A DNA stretch of 13,937 nucleotides from SKVR01 sp037441525. GTDB taxonomy: Bacteria; Bacteroidota; Bacteroidia; Bacteroidales; UBA7960. The DNA lies in the NCBI GenBank assembly GCA_037441525.1, contig JBBISA010000077.1:1-13937 (forward strand). The letters run 5' to 3'. Numbering within the stretch: position 1 is the first letter of the stretch; every line of letters begins with the position of its first letter. The notes beneath the pieces are model-generated. The model made no database searches. It was not told the origin of the DNA and worked only from the letters and a program-made list of their open reading frames with translations. Shown here piece after piece: positions 7,408 through 13,937 of this stretch. The translations under genes and the position numbers were made by a program.

Positions 7408-8844
7408 TCACTGACCCTGACCAAGCGAATAGCCCTGGCGACCATTGAATGTATAAAGATTTTCTGTTTTTACCACATCTATGCCCACCTTATGGGCCAA
7501 TGCAAGAAGTTCGATGATCTCTTGTTTGGTGAGAGTTTCCTTTCTCTGTGGTTTAAATCTGCAACGCCAGTGGTCGGTGCAGAAAGTCTCTTCAAAACCC
7601 TCGGGCCAAACTTTGATGCCCCTATTGGTAATCATAGAAAGTTTCACATCTGCTATTTCCACATTTTTTATTTTGGCGGCCAGTTCATCGGGCTTATATC
7701 CATCCCAGTGCACAAAAAGGTCAACCCCAACCAGTTCTTTTTTGGCAGGTGCCCGGCGCTGATACTTAGGAAGATTAAGACCCCGGCCTTTTGCATAACT
7801 TACAGCCTTGAGTTTATTAGGCATATTTCCCAGGTTGGCAATTACTGCATCGGCAAACTCACTGGTACCCACCTTGCGGGTGCTTACGCCTTCTTTAAAT
7901 ATATCGTAAGTATGTACTCCATCTTCAATGGTTTTCAGCCATGCATTTTGCACCTTTTCGGCTGCTTCGGTCTGGCCAATGTGCACCAGCATCATAACAG
8001 CACCCTGCAACAACCCTGAAGGGTTGGCAAGGTTTTGTCCGGCCCTGCGGGGTGCAGAACCATGAATGGCTTCAAACATGGCGCAGGTTTCACCAATATT
8101 GGCAGACCCTGCCAGACCAACTGATCCGGCTATCTGAGCTGCCACATCAGAAAGCACATCTCCATATAGGTTTGGCATTACTATAACGTCAAAAGCTTCA
8201 GGAGTATCTGCAAGTTTGGCAGCGCCGATATCGATAATCCAATGCTCATTTTCAATATCGGAATATTCTTTGGCAATCTCATCAAACACCTGATGGAACA
8301 AACCATCTGTTTGTTTCATAATATTGTCTTTTGTAAAACAGGTTACTTTCTTGCGTCCATACTGACGGGCATATTCGAAAGCATACCTTACAATCTTTTC
8401 GCAACCCGGCCGGCTTATGAGCTTAAGGCATTGAACCACCTCGTCAGTTTGTTGGTGCTCAATTCCTGCATACAGGTCTTCCTCGTTTTCACGTACAATT
8501 ACCACATCCATGTCGGGGTGCTTAGTACGCACAAAGGGATGAAAACTGCTGCAGGGACGAATATTGGCGTACAATCCAAGAAATTTGCGGGTGGTTACAT
8601 TAAGACTTTTATAACCTCCGCCCTGTGGGGTAGTTATGGGCGCTTTCAGGAATACCTTATTTCTTCTGATTTTTTCCCAGGATTCTGGCGCAATACCTGC
8701 TGTATTTCCTGAAAGATACACCTGCTCACCAACGGCAATTTCATCAATTTCCAGTCGTGCTCCTGCTGCTAAAATAATGCGCAGGGTAGCATCCATTATT
8801 TCTGGGCCTATTCCATCACCCTTAGCTATAGTTATTCTGGTCAT
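7408..8844 (-). CDS. icd: Isocitrate dehydrogenase, long type with C-terminal extension, probably NADP-dependent
   Basis: This TCA-cycle enzyme oxidatively decarboxylates isocitrate to 2-oxoglutarate in the cytosol. The 478-residue protein starts with the family motif KGDGIGPEIM (8-17). Substrate residues are visible: S80, N82 and R86 in SLNVTTR, R96, R118 and Y125 in VRENEEDLY, and K172. Metal-binding aspartates lie in NLYGDVLSD (225-233). The cofactor loop is HGSAPRRAGQNLANP (261-275); R266-R267 take the place of the K-Y pair that holds the NADP 2'-phosphate in E. coli IDH, so NADP is inferred. Residues after about 340 form an extension absent from the 416-residue E. coli enzyme but present in the Rickettsia/Thermus-type enzymes. 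Isopropylmalate dehydrogenase was considered but is much shorter and lacks the SLNV motif. The gene has its own terminator and a candidate promoter, so it is probably monocistronic. Confidence 0.92.
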   Translation of the reverse strand: MTRITIAKGDGIGPEIMDATLRIILAAGARLEIDEIAVGEQVYLSGNTAGIAPESWEKIRRNKVFLKAPITTPQGGGYKSLNVTTRKFLGLYANIRPCSSFHPFVRTKHPDMDVVIVRENEEDLYAGIEHQQTDEVVQCLKLISRPGCEKIVRYAFEYARQYGRKKVTCFTKDNIMKQTDGLFHQVFDEIAKEYSDIENEHWIIDIGAAKLADTPEAFDVIVMPNLYGDVLSDVAAQIAGSVGLAGSANIGETCAMFEAIHGSAPRRAGQNLANPSGLLQGAVMMLVHIGQTEAAEKVQNAWLKTIEDGVHTYDIFKEGVSTRKVGTSEFADAVIANLGNMPNKLKAVSYAKGRGLNLPKYQRRAPAKKELVGVDLFVHWDGYKPDELAAKIKNVEIADVKLSMITNRGIKVWPEGFEETFCTDHWRCRFKPQRKETLTKQEIIELLALAHKVGIDVVKTENLYTFNGRQGYSLGQGQ

Positions 8845-8872
8845 TTATCTATAAATTTAAATTTTTAGTATG

Positions 8873-8904
8873 CAAATTTCACGTTTTAAATAAAGAAATC
8901 CAAA
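8873..8904 (-). promoter_or_regulatory. Candidate Bacteroidetes-type promoter for icd
   Basis: On the minus strand TTTG (8904-8901) is separated by 20 nt from GAAATTTG (8880-8873). This resembles the -33 TTTG and -7 TAnnTTTG arrangement with one mismatch in the -7 box. It would place transcription start about 20-25 nt before the icd ATG. The region is very AT-rich, so chance matches are possible. Confidence 0.4.
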
Positions 8905-9035
8905 TTTTAAACGATAAAGATATCTCAATGTTTAATGATTACCCATTCAGGTTTTCAGGATTTTTGGCTTCCTAAGGGTTATCTTTTATTAATTGTTCAT
9001 CGAAAAGCTTATTGATGTGTAATCCCGGCCAATTT

Positions 9036-10979
9036 TCATTTGTTCCAGAGATCGGGCACAGGGTCGTAACCACGGGCACGTTCCACCACCTGCCCGAAAG
9101 GGTCAAGTTGGCCCAGATGCACAAAGTACAACCTGCGCGAGGTTGCAGAGATTGCTTCAACAAGTGGTTTATAGGGCCTGTCGGTTACATCTACCAGACC
9201 ACAATTGTAGTTTTCGCCATCATAGCCCCTTCCTGTCATATCCTGATCGGCCCACTGAAAGTAGGAAGTGCCAATAAGTGCCGGATGGGCGTAGGCTGTT
9301 TCAGTATAATGGCGGTAGGCTATGCCCCGTTCTTCCTGGCTGTCAACCTGCCAGAGCGATTGTGCCATGCCACGGTCAACGGTCCCGAAATGGAATTCAC
9401 CGATTAAAAGCGGCATACCGGTTCCTTCAGCGAGCCGGTCCATTGTTTCGTGAGAGGGGGCAAGGGTGTAGGAGTTGAAGCTGAAAACATCGAATACACC
9501 CTTGCAGGCTTCCAGAATTTCGGCCTGGGCCACACCACCAAAACGGATTCCCAGGTTAAGATGGCCGGGGCTATGGCGTTTCAGGGCTTCATCAACAGTG
9601 GTGATGAATGTCCGGAAGGATTGGTAAACAAAGGCTTTACGTCTTTCTGGGGTGTCGCCAGCAGCCAGAAATTTTTGAAGTTCTTTTTTAATGGGTCGGT
9701 CATTTTCACTTTCGAGGATAAGTTCGCACACCCTTAACTCAAGGCCCTGCCATGAAGGCTCGTTGCCCGTAAAAAAGCCTATTACCCAGGGGTTACCAAT
9801 GTAGGGTTCCACAGAGCGCTTCACGGCATTGTCAATTTTTTCTTTGAAATCTGAAGTATATACATCTACCAGCCCCATCATGCTGGCGTCCATACCCAGA
9901 CCGCCAAGTTGCAGCATAAAAGGCTTGCGGTTCTGAAGCATTACTTCTCGGCTCGACCAGTTGGCAATGGTGTTTAGTCCCCACCGTTCCATGCGTGTAA
10001 AGATGTTGTCGGTAGCTTTTTCGCGGTATTCTTCGCCATAGCGACGGTGCAGGTTCCAGGTGCCGAACGATGCATTGCCAGGCCGTTCGGGGTTGAAACC
10101 CTCCCCCTCGGGGGGAAGTTCCTTATAGAGATTGGGTCGCTTATCAATGCGCACTGCACTGCCGCCACCTCCATAACTTACACAGTTTACACCATGCGAC
10201 AGGAAAAGGTATCCTTCGGGGTCTACAAACCACCATTGCCCATTTATTTGTTCGGTGCGAAAAAATCCCGTTCCTTGGTCGATGCGGGCATGCTGGTAAC
10301 CACCGTACTTGGAGTAATTATATTGAATGCCTCCGCGGGCAAGGTTATCTTCTGCTTCCCACTCGCTAATCAGTTGCTCAAGTGAGTAAATTTTACCTTC
10401 CCATGTGCCCAGTTTCCACTGGCCAAACTCATCCACAACAGGAATATCACCCAGGTAAACATCACCAGGATCTTCAACTGAAAGAGAGATTGACCTTATT
10501 CTGAATTCCGGATTGCCGATGGGTACCCTCATTCTGATGCCAATGGAGTCAACTCCTCTTAGTGGACCTCGCTGTCCGCCGCCCAGGTTAATCCATCCTG
10601 TATGGCGGGGCTGGTTGTACATTCCGGCCATATCGTGCCAGGCACCGGGCAGTTCGCGGTAAAAGCGAAGCGGGATGGCTAGTTTGTTCCATCCGTTGGC
10701 GGTGTAGCTCATTACCCTTAACTCGTTGTAACCTGTTTCGGTGGTAAAACCCACCTGGAAACGCTGAGGAGTGGTTATCATAAACTCAATCACTACATAG
10801 TTGTATTCATCCCAGTCGCGGGGCAAATCAGGCGAAATATCCTTTATTGCAAATTTCTTCCCCGACACTTCATGGCGGCTGTCGAACTTCACCACAAACT
10901 CATCAGATTGCTGGCAGGAATTAAGTAAAAGGCTCATTATCATTAATAAACCGATAGATTGTTTAGTGACAAATTTCAT
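9036..10979 (-). CDS. GH50-like (beta-agarase family) clan GH-A glycoside hydrolase, lipoprotein
   Basis: This is a predicted cell-surface or periplasmic polysaccharide-degrading enzyme of 647 residues. It has a signal peptide and lipobox LLNSC with C22. Residues about 28-170 look like a beta-sandwich domain similar in placement to the CBM-like domain ahead of GH50 barrels. The TIM-barrel part begins near 238, with WWFVDPEGYLFLSHGVN at 249-265. The probable acid/base is E407 in FFTGNEPSW and the probable nucleophile E528 in LIGEFHFGTVDRGM. The later DGENYNCGLVDVTDRPY (587-603) also fits GH50-type proteins. GH50 members are mainly beta-agarases, but the neighbouring GH16 is laminarinase-like, so the true substrate is open. 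An in-frame TTG at 10985 adds only two residues; the ATG at 10979 is preferred. It follows the GH16 gene in the same direction after 216 bp. Confidence 0.75.
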   Translation of the reverse strand: MKFVTKQSIGLLMIMSLLLNSCQQSDEFVVKFDSRHEVSGKKFAIKDISPDLPRDWDEYNYVVIEFMITTPQRFQVGFTTETGYNELRVMSYTANGWNKLAIPLRFYRELPGAWHDMAGMYNQPRHTGWINLGGGQRGPLRGVDSIGIRMRVPIGNPEFRIRSISLSVEDPGDVYLGDIPVVDEFGQWKLGTWEGKIYSLEQLISEWEAEDNLARGGIQYNYSKYGGYQHARIDQGTGFFRTEQINGQWWFVDPEGYLFLSHGVNCVSYGGGGSAVRIDKRPNLYKELPPEGEGFNPERPGNASFGTWNLHRRYGEEYREKATDNIFTRMERWGLNTIANWSSREVMLQNRKPFMLQLGGLGMDASMMGLVDVYTSDFKEKIDNAVKRSVEPYIGNPWVIGFFTGNEPSWQGLELRVCELILESENDRPIKKELQKFLAAGDTPERRKAFVYQSFRTFITTVDEALKRHSPGHLNLGIRFGGVAQAEILEACKGVFDVFSFNSYTLAPSHETMDRLAEGTGMPLLIGEFHFGTVDRGMAQSLWQVDSQEERGIAYRHYTETAYAHPALIGTSYFQWADQDMTGRGYDGENYNCGLVDVTDRPYKPLVEAISATSRRLYFVHLGQLDPFGQVVERARGYDPVPDLWNK

Positions 10980-11032
10980 GTACAAATTTTTTTTTGGTAA
11001 ATAATTACATCCAAATAAATCATAGGGTCTAA

Positions 11033-11055
11033 CAATAGATGTTTTTCGACTATTG
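11033..11055. repeat. Inverted repeat in the leader of the GH50-like gene
   Basis: CAATAG (11033-11038) and CTATTG (11050-11055) are perfect inverted arms 11 bp apart. An overlapping alternative pairs AACAATA (11031-11037) with TATTGTT (11063-11069). The repeat sits next to a candidate promoter and could be an operator or RNA hairpin. Its function is not known. Confidence 0.35.
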
Positions 11056-11088
11056 CAAAAATTATTGTTGACAGCACTTTACATCAAA
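11056..11088 (-). promoter_or_regulatory. Candidate promoter for the GH50-like gene
   Basis: On the minus strand TTTG (11088-11085) is followed after 20 nt by TAATTTTTG (11064-11056). This is the Bacteroidetes -7 box with one extra base between TA and TTTG. The predicted start would fall in the inverted repeat at 11033-11055, about 70 nt before the ATG. Confidence 0.3.
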
Positions 11089-11195
11089 CTCAAATCCTTC
11101 ATGCCTAACACCTGAATTCTGATCATTACACTATATCCTCAGAACCCTGATCTCAAAACCTTTAACTCTGTCATCCGAAATCTCAACGCGGCACT

Positions 11196-11984
11196 CTATT
11201 TGCCTTTCTGCTCATACACCCTCACATAATCAACTACAAACTGATGGGGGAATAAGCTATCATCAATGCCTCTCCTGCCACCCCATGAGCCCCCAATTGC
11301 CAGATTTATCAACAGGTATTGTGGTTTGTCGAACGGCCATACATCTTCACTGTCAGCTTCTTTTGAAAATGAAAAGTACTTCAGACCATCTACAAAAAAG
11401 TCAATCCGGTCGGGAAACCATTCAATGGCATAAACGTGAAAATCTTCCCAGGGCTTTTCCAGTTCGATCTTGTCGCCTTTGTTGGTTCGACGAGTGTGGT
11501 TGTATGCGCGGGTATGTATATTACCATGAATCAATTTAGGTTCGAAGCCCACATGCTCCATAATATCAATTTCGCCGCACCGAGGCCATCCCACTTCACT
11601 GATATTGGTGCCAAGAGTCCAGATGGCAGGCCAGGTGCCTGTACCATTGGGTACCCTTGCCCTTACTTCGAACCGGCCATAAGTCCAGTGGGCTTTGCCA
11701 CGGGTTACCATTCGGGCCGAAGTATAATCAAAACCTTCCAGGGTTTCGCGGTGGGCTTCTATTACAAGTTTCCCATCCTCAATACGGGCATTTTCTAATC
11801 TTTCTCTGGTATAATACTGTTTTTCGTTATTGGCTATGTATCCCACATCATAATCCCATCTATCAGGGTCAGGCAATCCTTCATATTCAAATTCGTCGGT
11901 CCAGACAAGTTGCCATTGAATTTGCTGACAATATCCCGCCTTTACGAATAAAAAAAATATATAAATTACTATAATGTATCGCAT
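11196..11984 (-). CDS. GH16 family endo-beta-1,3(4)-glucanase (laminarinase-like), secreted
   Basis: The predicted secreted retaining endoglucanase has 262 residues. It has a signal peptide ending near C19-Q20, probably cut by signal peptidase I because the sequence before the Cys (KAGYC) is not a good lipobox. A single GH16 jelly-roll follows. The catalytic motif GEIDIMEHVG gives nucleophile E138, helper D140 and acid/base E143 in the beta-bulge ExDxxE arrangement typical of laminarinases. Supporting motifs are VWTDEF (27-32), GRFEVRARVP (103-112), GTWPAIWTLG (116-125) and the C-terminal NLAIGGSWGG (227-236). No CBM or sorting domain is attached. Likely substrates are laminarin or mixed-linkage beta-glucan; agarase or porphyranase activity is less likely from the WPRCGEIDIMEH context. 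A TAnnTTTG box lies upstream, divergent from the MFS gene. Confidence 0.92.
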   Translation of the reverse strand: MRYIIVIYIFFLFVKAGYCQQIQWQLVWTDEFEYEGLPDPDRWDYDVGYIANNEKQYYTRERLENARIEDGKLVIEAHRETLEGFDYTSARMVTRGKAHWTYGRFEVRARVPNGTGTWPAIWTLGTNISEVGWPRCGEIDIMEHVGFEPKLIHGNIHTRAYNHTRRTNKGDKIELEKPWEDFHVYAIEWFPDRIDFFVDGLKYFSFSKEADSEDVWPFDKPQYLLINLAIGGSWGGRRGIDDSLFPHQFVVDYVRVYEQKGK

Positions 11985-12042
11985 AGAGAAATACTTTCGG
12001 AAATTAACATTAAACGTGTATTAACTTATGATGACCTGCGAA

Positions 12043-12050
12043 CAAATATA
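12043..12050 (-). promoter_or_regulatory. Candidate -7 element for the GH16 gene
   Basis: The minus strand reads TATATTTG, an exact match to TAnnTTTG, 58 nt upstream of the GH16 ATG. A clear -33 TTTG is missing; the expected position reads TGTT. The 225-bp divergent region also carries a direct repeat nearer the MFS gene. Confidence 0.45.
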
Positions 12051-12149
12051 ACTAATACTCCAATGAAATTAACAGTTGATTTTCCAAAACAAGAAAAAAA
12101 CGTTTCAAATCATGTCAACCCCAAAATTACAACACATTATCCGAAGAGA

Positions 12150-12165
12150 TTGGCTCTTATTGGCT
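12150..12165. repeat. Tandem TTGGCT direct repeat, 10-bp period, upstream of the MFS gene
   Basis: TTGGCT occurs at 12150-12155 and again at 12160-12165, exactly one helical turn apart. A -7-like TACTTTTA follows at 12187-12194, ahead of the ATG at 12210. The arrangement could be a regulator site or a -33 region, but two short copies may be chance. Confidence 0.25.
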
Positions 12166-12209
12166 TATCCTGAATTGCCAAATGGTTACTTTTACAACCC
12201 TAAAAAACA

Positions 12210-13634
12210 ATGATTATATTCGAGAAGTCCAACAACAACTTTTCCATTATTATGAATTGGACAAAGGCCCAAATATCGGTTGTAGGGGTAGTAGCCATGA
12301 CCTCCTTTTTCTCAACTTTTTTAATTTCTTCTGTAAATATTGCTCTGCCGGCCATTGAAAAAGAGTTTATGCTCGATGCAGTAACCCTTAGCTGGGTGGT
12401 TACCGCTTTCCTGCTGGCTTCGGCCATGTTTCTGCTGCCCATGGGAAAATTGGCCGATTTGGCAGGTGTTCGGCAAACTTTCAGGGTTGGCGTGCTGATC
12501 TTTACAATCGGATCATTGCTATGCGGATTATCAAATTCAGGTTCATGGGTTATTGCATCTAGATTTTTACAGGGGATTGGATCAGCATTGTCGAGCACCA
12601 CAGGACCGGCAATACTTGTATCAGCCTTTTCAGCAAAAAACCGTGGCAGGGTTCTGGGGATTTCGGTCTCGGCAGTTTATCTCGGACTGGCAACCGGTCC
12701 GTTTGCCGGTGGATTATTAACACAATACCTGGGTTGGCGATCTCTGTTTTTTAGTGCTTTTGCCCTGGGATTGATCATAGTTTTTTTGGCTTTTGCGTTT
12801 CTGGGTGAAGATGAACAAACGCGCAAAGGAAATATTAAGCCCGATATGAAAGGTACCTTTTTTTACATGGCGGGATTGGTGGCATTGGTTTTCGGCTCAT
12901 CGCGCATACCAGGTTTGCAGGGATGGGCAATCATGGTATCGGGGGTGGTATCATTAATAATCTTCTGGATAATTGAAAGTCGTTCGCAAACACCGGTATT
13001 CAATACACAGCTTTTTACACGAAACAGGTTGTTTGCCTTCTCCAACATCGCAGCCCTTATCAACTATTCGTCAACTTTCGCAATTGTATTTCTGCTTAGT
13101 CTTTACCTGCAAAAAATAAAAGGTCTTTCTCCATTCGATGCCGGCACAATCCTTATAGCCCAACCTGTTGTCATGGCAGTTTTCTCTCCCGTAACCGGCC
13201 GTTTATCTGACAAAATTCAACCCCGCTATCTTGCCACTCTGGGTATGGTAATTCTGGCAACCGGATTACTTGCCTTTGTTTTTCTTGAATCCCATACACC
13301 CATCACCCTTATTGCTGGTATTCTGGTATGGGTAGGGCTGGGATTTGCCCTGTTTTCATCACCCAACATGAACACCATTATGAGTTCGGTTGACCGCTCG
13401 CAACTTGCCACTGCCTCCGGAACATCGGCAACCATGCGGGTGGTGGGGCAAATGCTGAGCATGACCATTGCAGCTCTGGTTTTTGCTGTTTTCTTTGGTA
13501 ATCAGGCAATCAAGCAGGTTTCTGAACCTCTGTTTCTATGGGCCATGAAATCGGGATTTTTTATATTTTCTCTGATAAGTCTTTCGGGGGTTTATTTTTC
13601 GTTTGGCCGGGGAACCATGCACCGCCCTGATTAA
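12210..13634 (+). CDS. MFS drug-resistance-type exporter (DHA2/EmrB-QacA family)
   Basis: This inner-membrane proton-coupled exporter of 474 residues is hydrophobic throughout, consistent with the 14-span DHA2 layout. The first span and LSWVVTAFLL (60-69) match the EmrB/QacA pattern around TM1-TM2. MFS motif A is GKLADLAGVRQTF (79-91), motif B is RFLQGIGSA (118-126), and the antiporter motif C is GLATGPFAGGLL (159-170) followed by LGWRSLF. The substrate cannot be predicted. Two starts are possible. The ATG at 12210 has an A-rich leader favourable in Bacteroidetes and was chosen; the ATG at 12252 would remove 14 residues and still leave a full first span. No membrane-fusion (EmrA-like) partner or regulator gene is adjacent in the window. 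The divergent GH16 gene is probably unrelated in function. Confidence 0.9.
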   Translation: MIIFEKSNNNFSIIMNWTKAQISVVGVVAMTSFFSTFLISSVNIALPAIEKEFMLDAVTLSWVVTAFLLASAMFLLPMGKLADLAGVRQTFRVGVLIFTIGSLLCGLSNSGSWVIASRFLQGIGSALSSTTGPAILVSAFSAKNRGRVLGISVSAVYLGLATGPFAGGLLTQYLGWRSLFFSAFALGLIIVFLAFAFLGEDEQTRKGNIKPDMKGTFFYMAGLVALVFGSSRIPGLQGWAIMVSGVVSLIIFWIIESRSQTPVFNTQLFTRNRLFAFSNIAALINYSSTFAIVFLLSLYLQKIKGLSPFDAGTILIAQPVVMAVFSPVTGRLSDKIQPRYLATLGMVILATGLLAFVFLESHTPITLIAGILVWVGLGFALFSSPNMNTIMSSVDRSQLATASGTSATMRVVGQMLSMTIAALVFAVFFGNQAIKQVSEPLFLWAMKSGFFIFSLISLSGVYFSFGRGTMHRPD

Positions 13635-13692
13635 ATTTACTAATTTGTATTAACGTAAGCACGCAGTGGCATAAATCGTAAAAAAGTTATCT

Positions 13693-13717
13693 TTATCCCG
13701 AAAATTAAAAGGGATAA
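13693..13717. repeat. Inverted repeat ahead of the receiver-domain remnant
   Basis: TTATCCC (13693-13699) and GGGATAA (13711-13717) form a perfect 7-bp stem with an 11-nt loop. A third copy, GGGATAA, lies at 13733-13739 inside the remnant. It may be an old operator or the transcription end of the MFS gene; no T-run supports a terminator on the plus strand. Confidence 0.35.
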
Positions 13718-13720
13718 TCT

Positions 13721-13911
13721 ATGATAACAGCCGGGATAATTGACGGTGAACCCAATGTTGCCGATAGTCTGAAAAAGATCATCGGAAAATATCTTCCAAC
13801 CGGTTGCGGGTAGCCATTGTAGCCGGGTCGGTTAAGGAAGCCATTACCCAGCTCAACATTCATAAGCCTTTTGTTATTTTTCTGGTTCTACTACCATTTT
13901 CGTGGATATAG
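13721..13911 (+). pseudogene. Decayed response-regulator receiver domain (LytTR-type N-terminus), frameshifted
   Basis: From the ATG at 13721 thirty codons read MITAGIIDGEP followed by NVADSLKKIIGKYLP, then stop at 13811. This matches the start of Bacteroidetes LytTR response regulators, which typically carry IDDEP and then LKKLLEKY. The similarity continues in another frame from 13810: GSVKEAITQLNIHKP followed by VIFLVLLP, then stop at 13909. One frameshift near 13800-13810 therefore splits the domain. The second acidic-pocket aspartate is Gly (GGT at 13745) and the phospho-acceptor position in the expected FLD motif is Val (GTT at 13885). Each could come from an Asp GAT codon by a single change. 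The rest of the receiver and any DNA-binding domain are absent within the 26 nt left in the window. The family call rests on short motifs. Confidence 0.6.
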
Positions 13912-13937
13912 TTCTAACCCACCATTAAAAAATAGTA

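Noticed and set aside
7399..8019. Plus-strand frames opposite icd (also 8242-8712)
   Set aside because: They are antisense to conserved catalytic regions of icd, their Cys/Phe-rich translations look random, and one runs through the icd terminator region.
7408..8844. 3-Isopropylmalate dehydrogenase instead of isocitrate dehydrogenase
   Set aside because: The protein is about 120 residues too long, has the SLNV substrate motif of IDH, and has no leu genes nearby.
8845..9035. Terminator for the GH50-like gene in the 191-bp gap before icd
   Set aside because: No GC-rich stem with a T-run was found after the stop at 9036; only short imperfect repeats such as CCTAAGG are present.

Overview
The window looks like a chromosomal segment of a Bacteroidota (Bacteroidetes) bacterium. 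The signs are moderate-to-low GC, genes without Shine-Dalgarno sequences, upstream matches to the Bacteroidetes -7 promoter element TAnnTTTG, surface lipoproteins with Cys lipoboxes, and polysaccharide-degrading enzymes. The organism assignment is inferred; no rRNA or other marker is present. There are no tRNA or rRNA genes, CRISPR arrays, insertion sequences or phage genes.

Layout. (1) About 213-3967, plus strand: a sugar-acid operon of KDPG-type aldolase, then TRAP transporter binding lipoprotein (DctP), small permease (DctQ) and large permease (DctM). The aldolase suggests that the imported substrate is a uronate or other sugar acid broken down through a 2-keto-3-deoxy-6-phospho intermediate. 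(2) 4047-7307, minus strand: a two-gene selenium operon. mnmH/selU (tRNA 2-selenouridine synthase) lies 15 nt upstream of one 735-codon gene that joins a selenocysteine-lyase/NifS-like PLP enzyme to a complete selenophosphate synthetase (SelD). Together the two proteins could carry selenium from selenocysteine through selenide and selenophosphate to the tRNA wobble uridine. This is the most notable part of the window. (3) 7408-8844, minus strand: an isocitrate dehydrogenase of the longer type with a C-terminal extension, ended by a strong intrinsic terminator that separates it from mnmH. (4) 9036-11984, minus strand: a GH16 beta-glucanase (laminarinase-like) followed by a GH50-like clan GH-A lipoprotein glycosidase, each with its own candidate promoter. 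(5) 12210-13634, plus strand: a DHA2-type MFS exporter divergent from the GH16 gene. (6) 13721-13911, plus strand: a decayed remnant of a response-regulator receiver domain, with a frameshift, two stop codons and loss of key aspartates.

The gene groups are mostly functionally independent. The aldolase/TRAP operon and the two glycosidases could both serve algal or plant polysaccharide use, but the sequence does not link them directly. Product calls rest on motifs recognised by eye; no database search was run.
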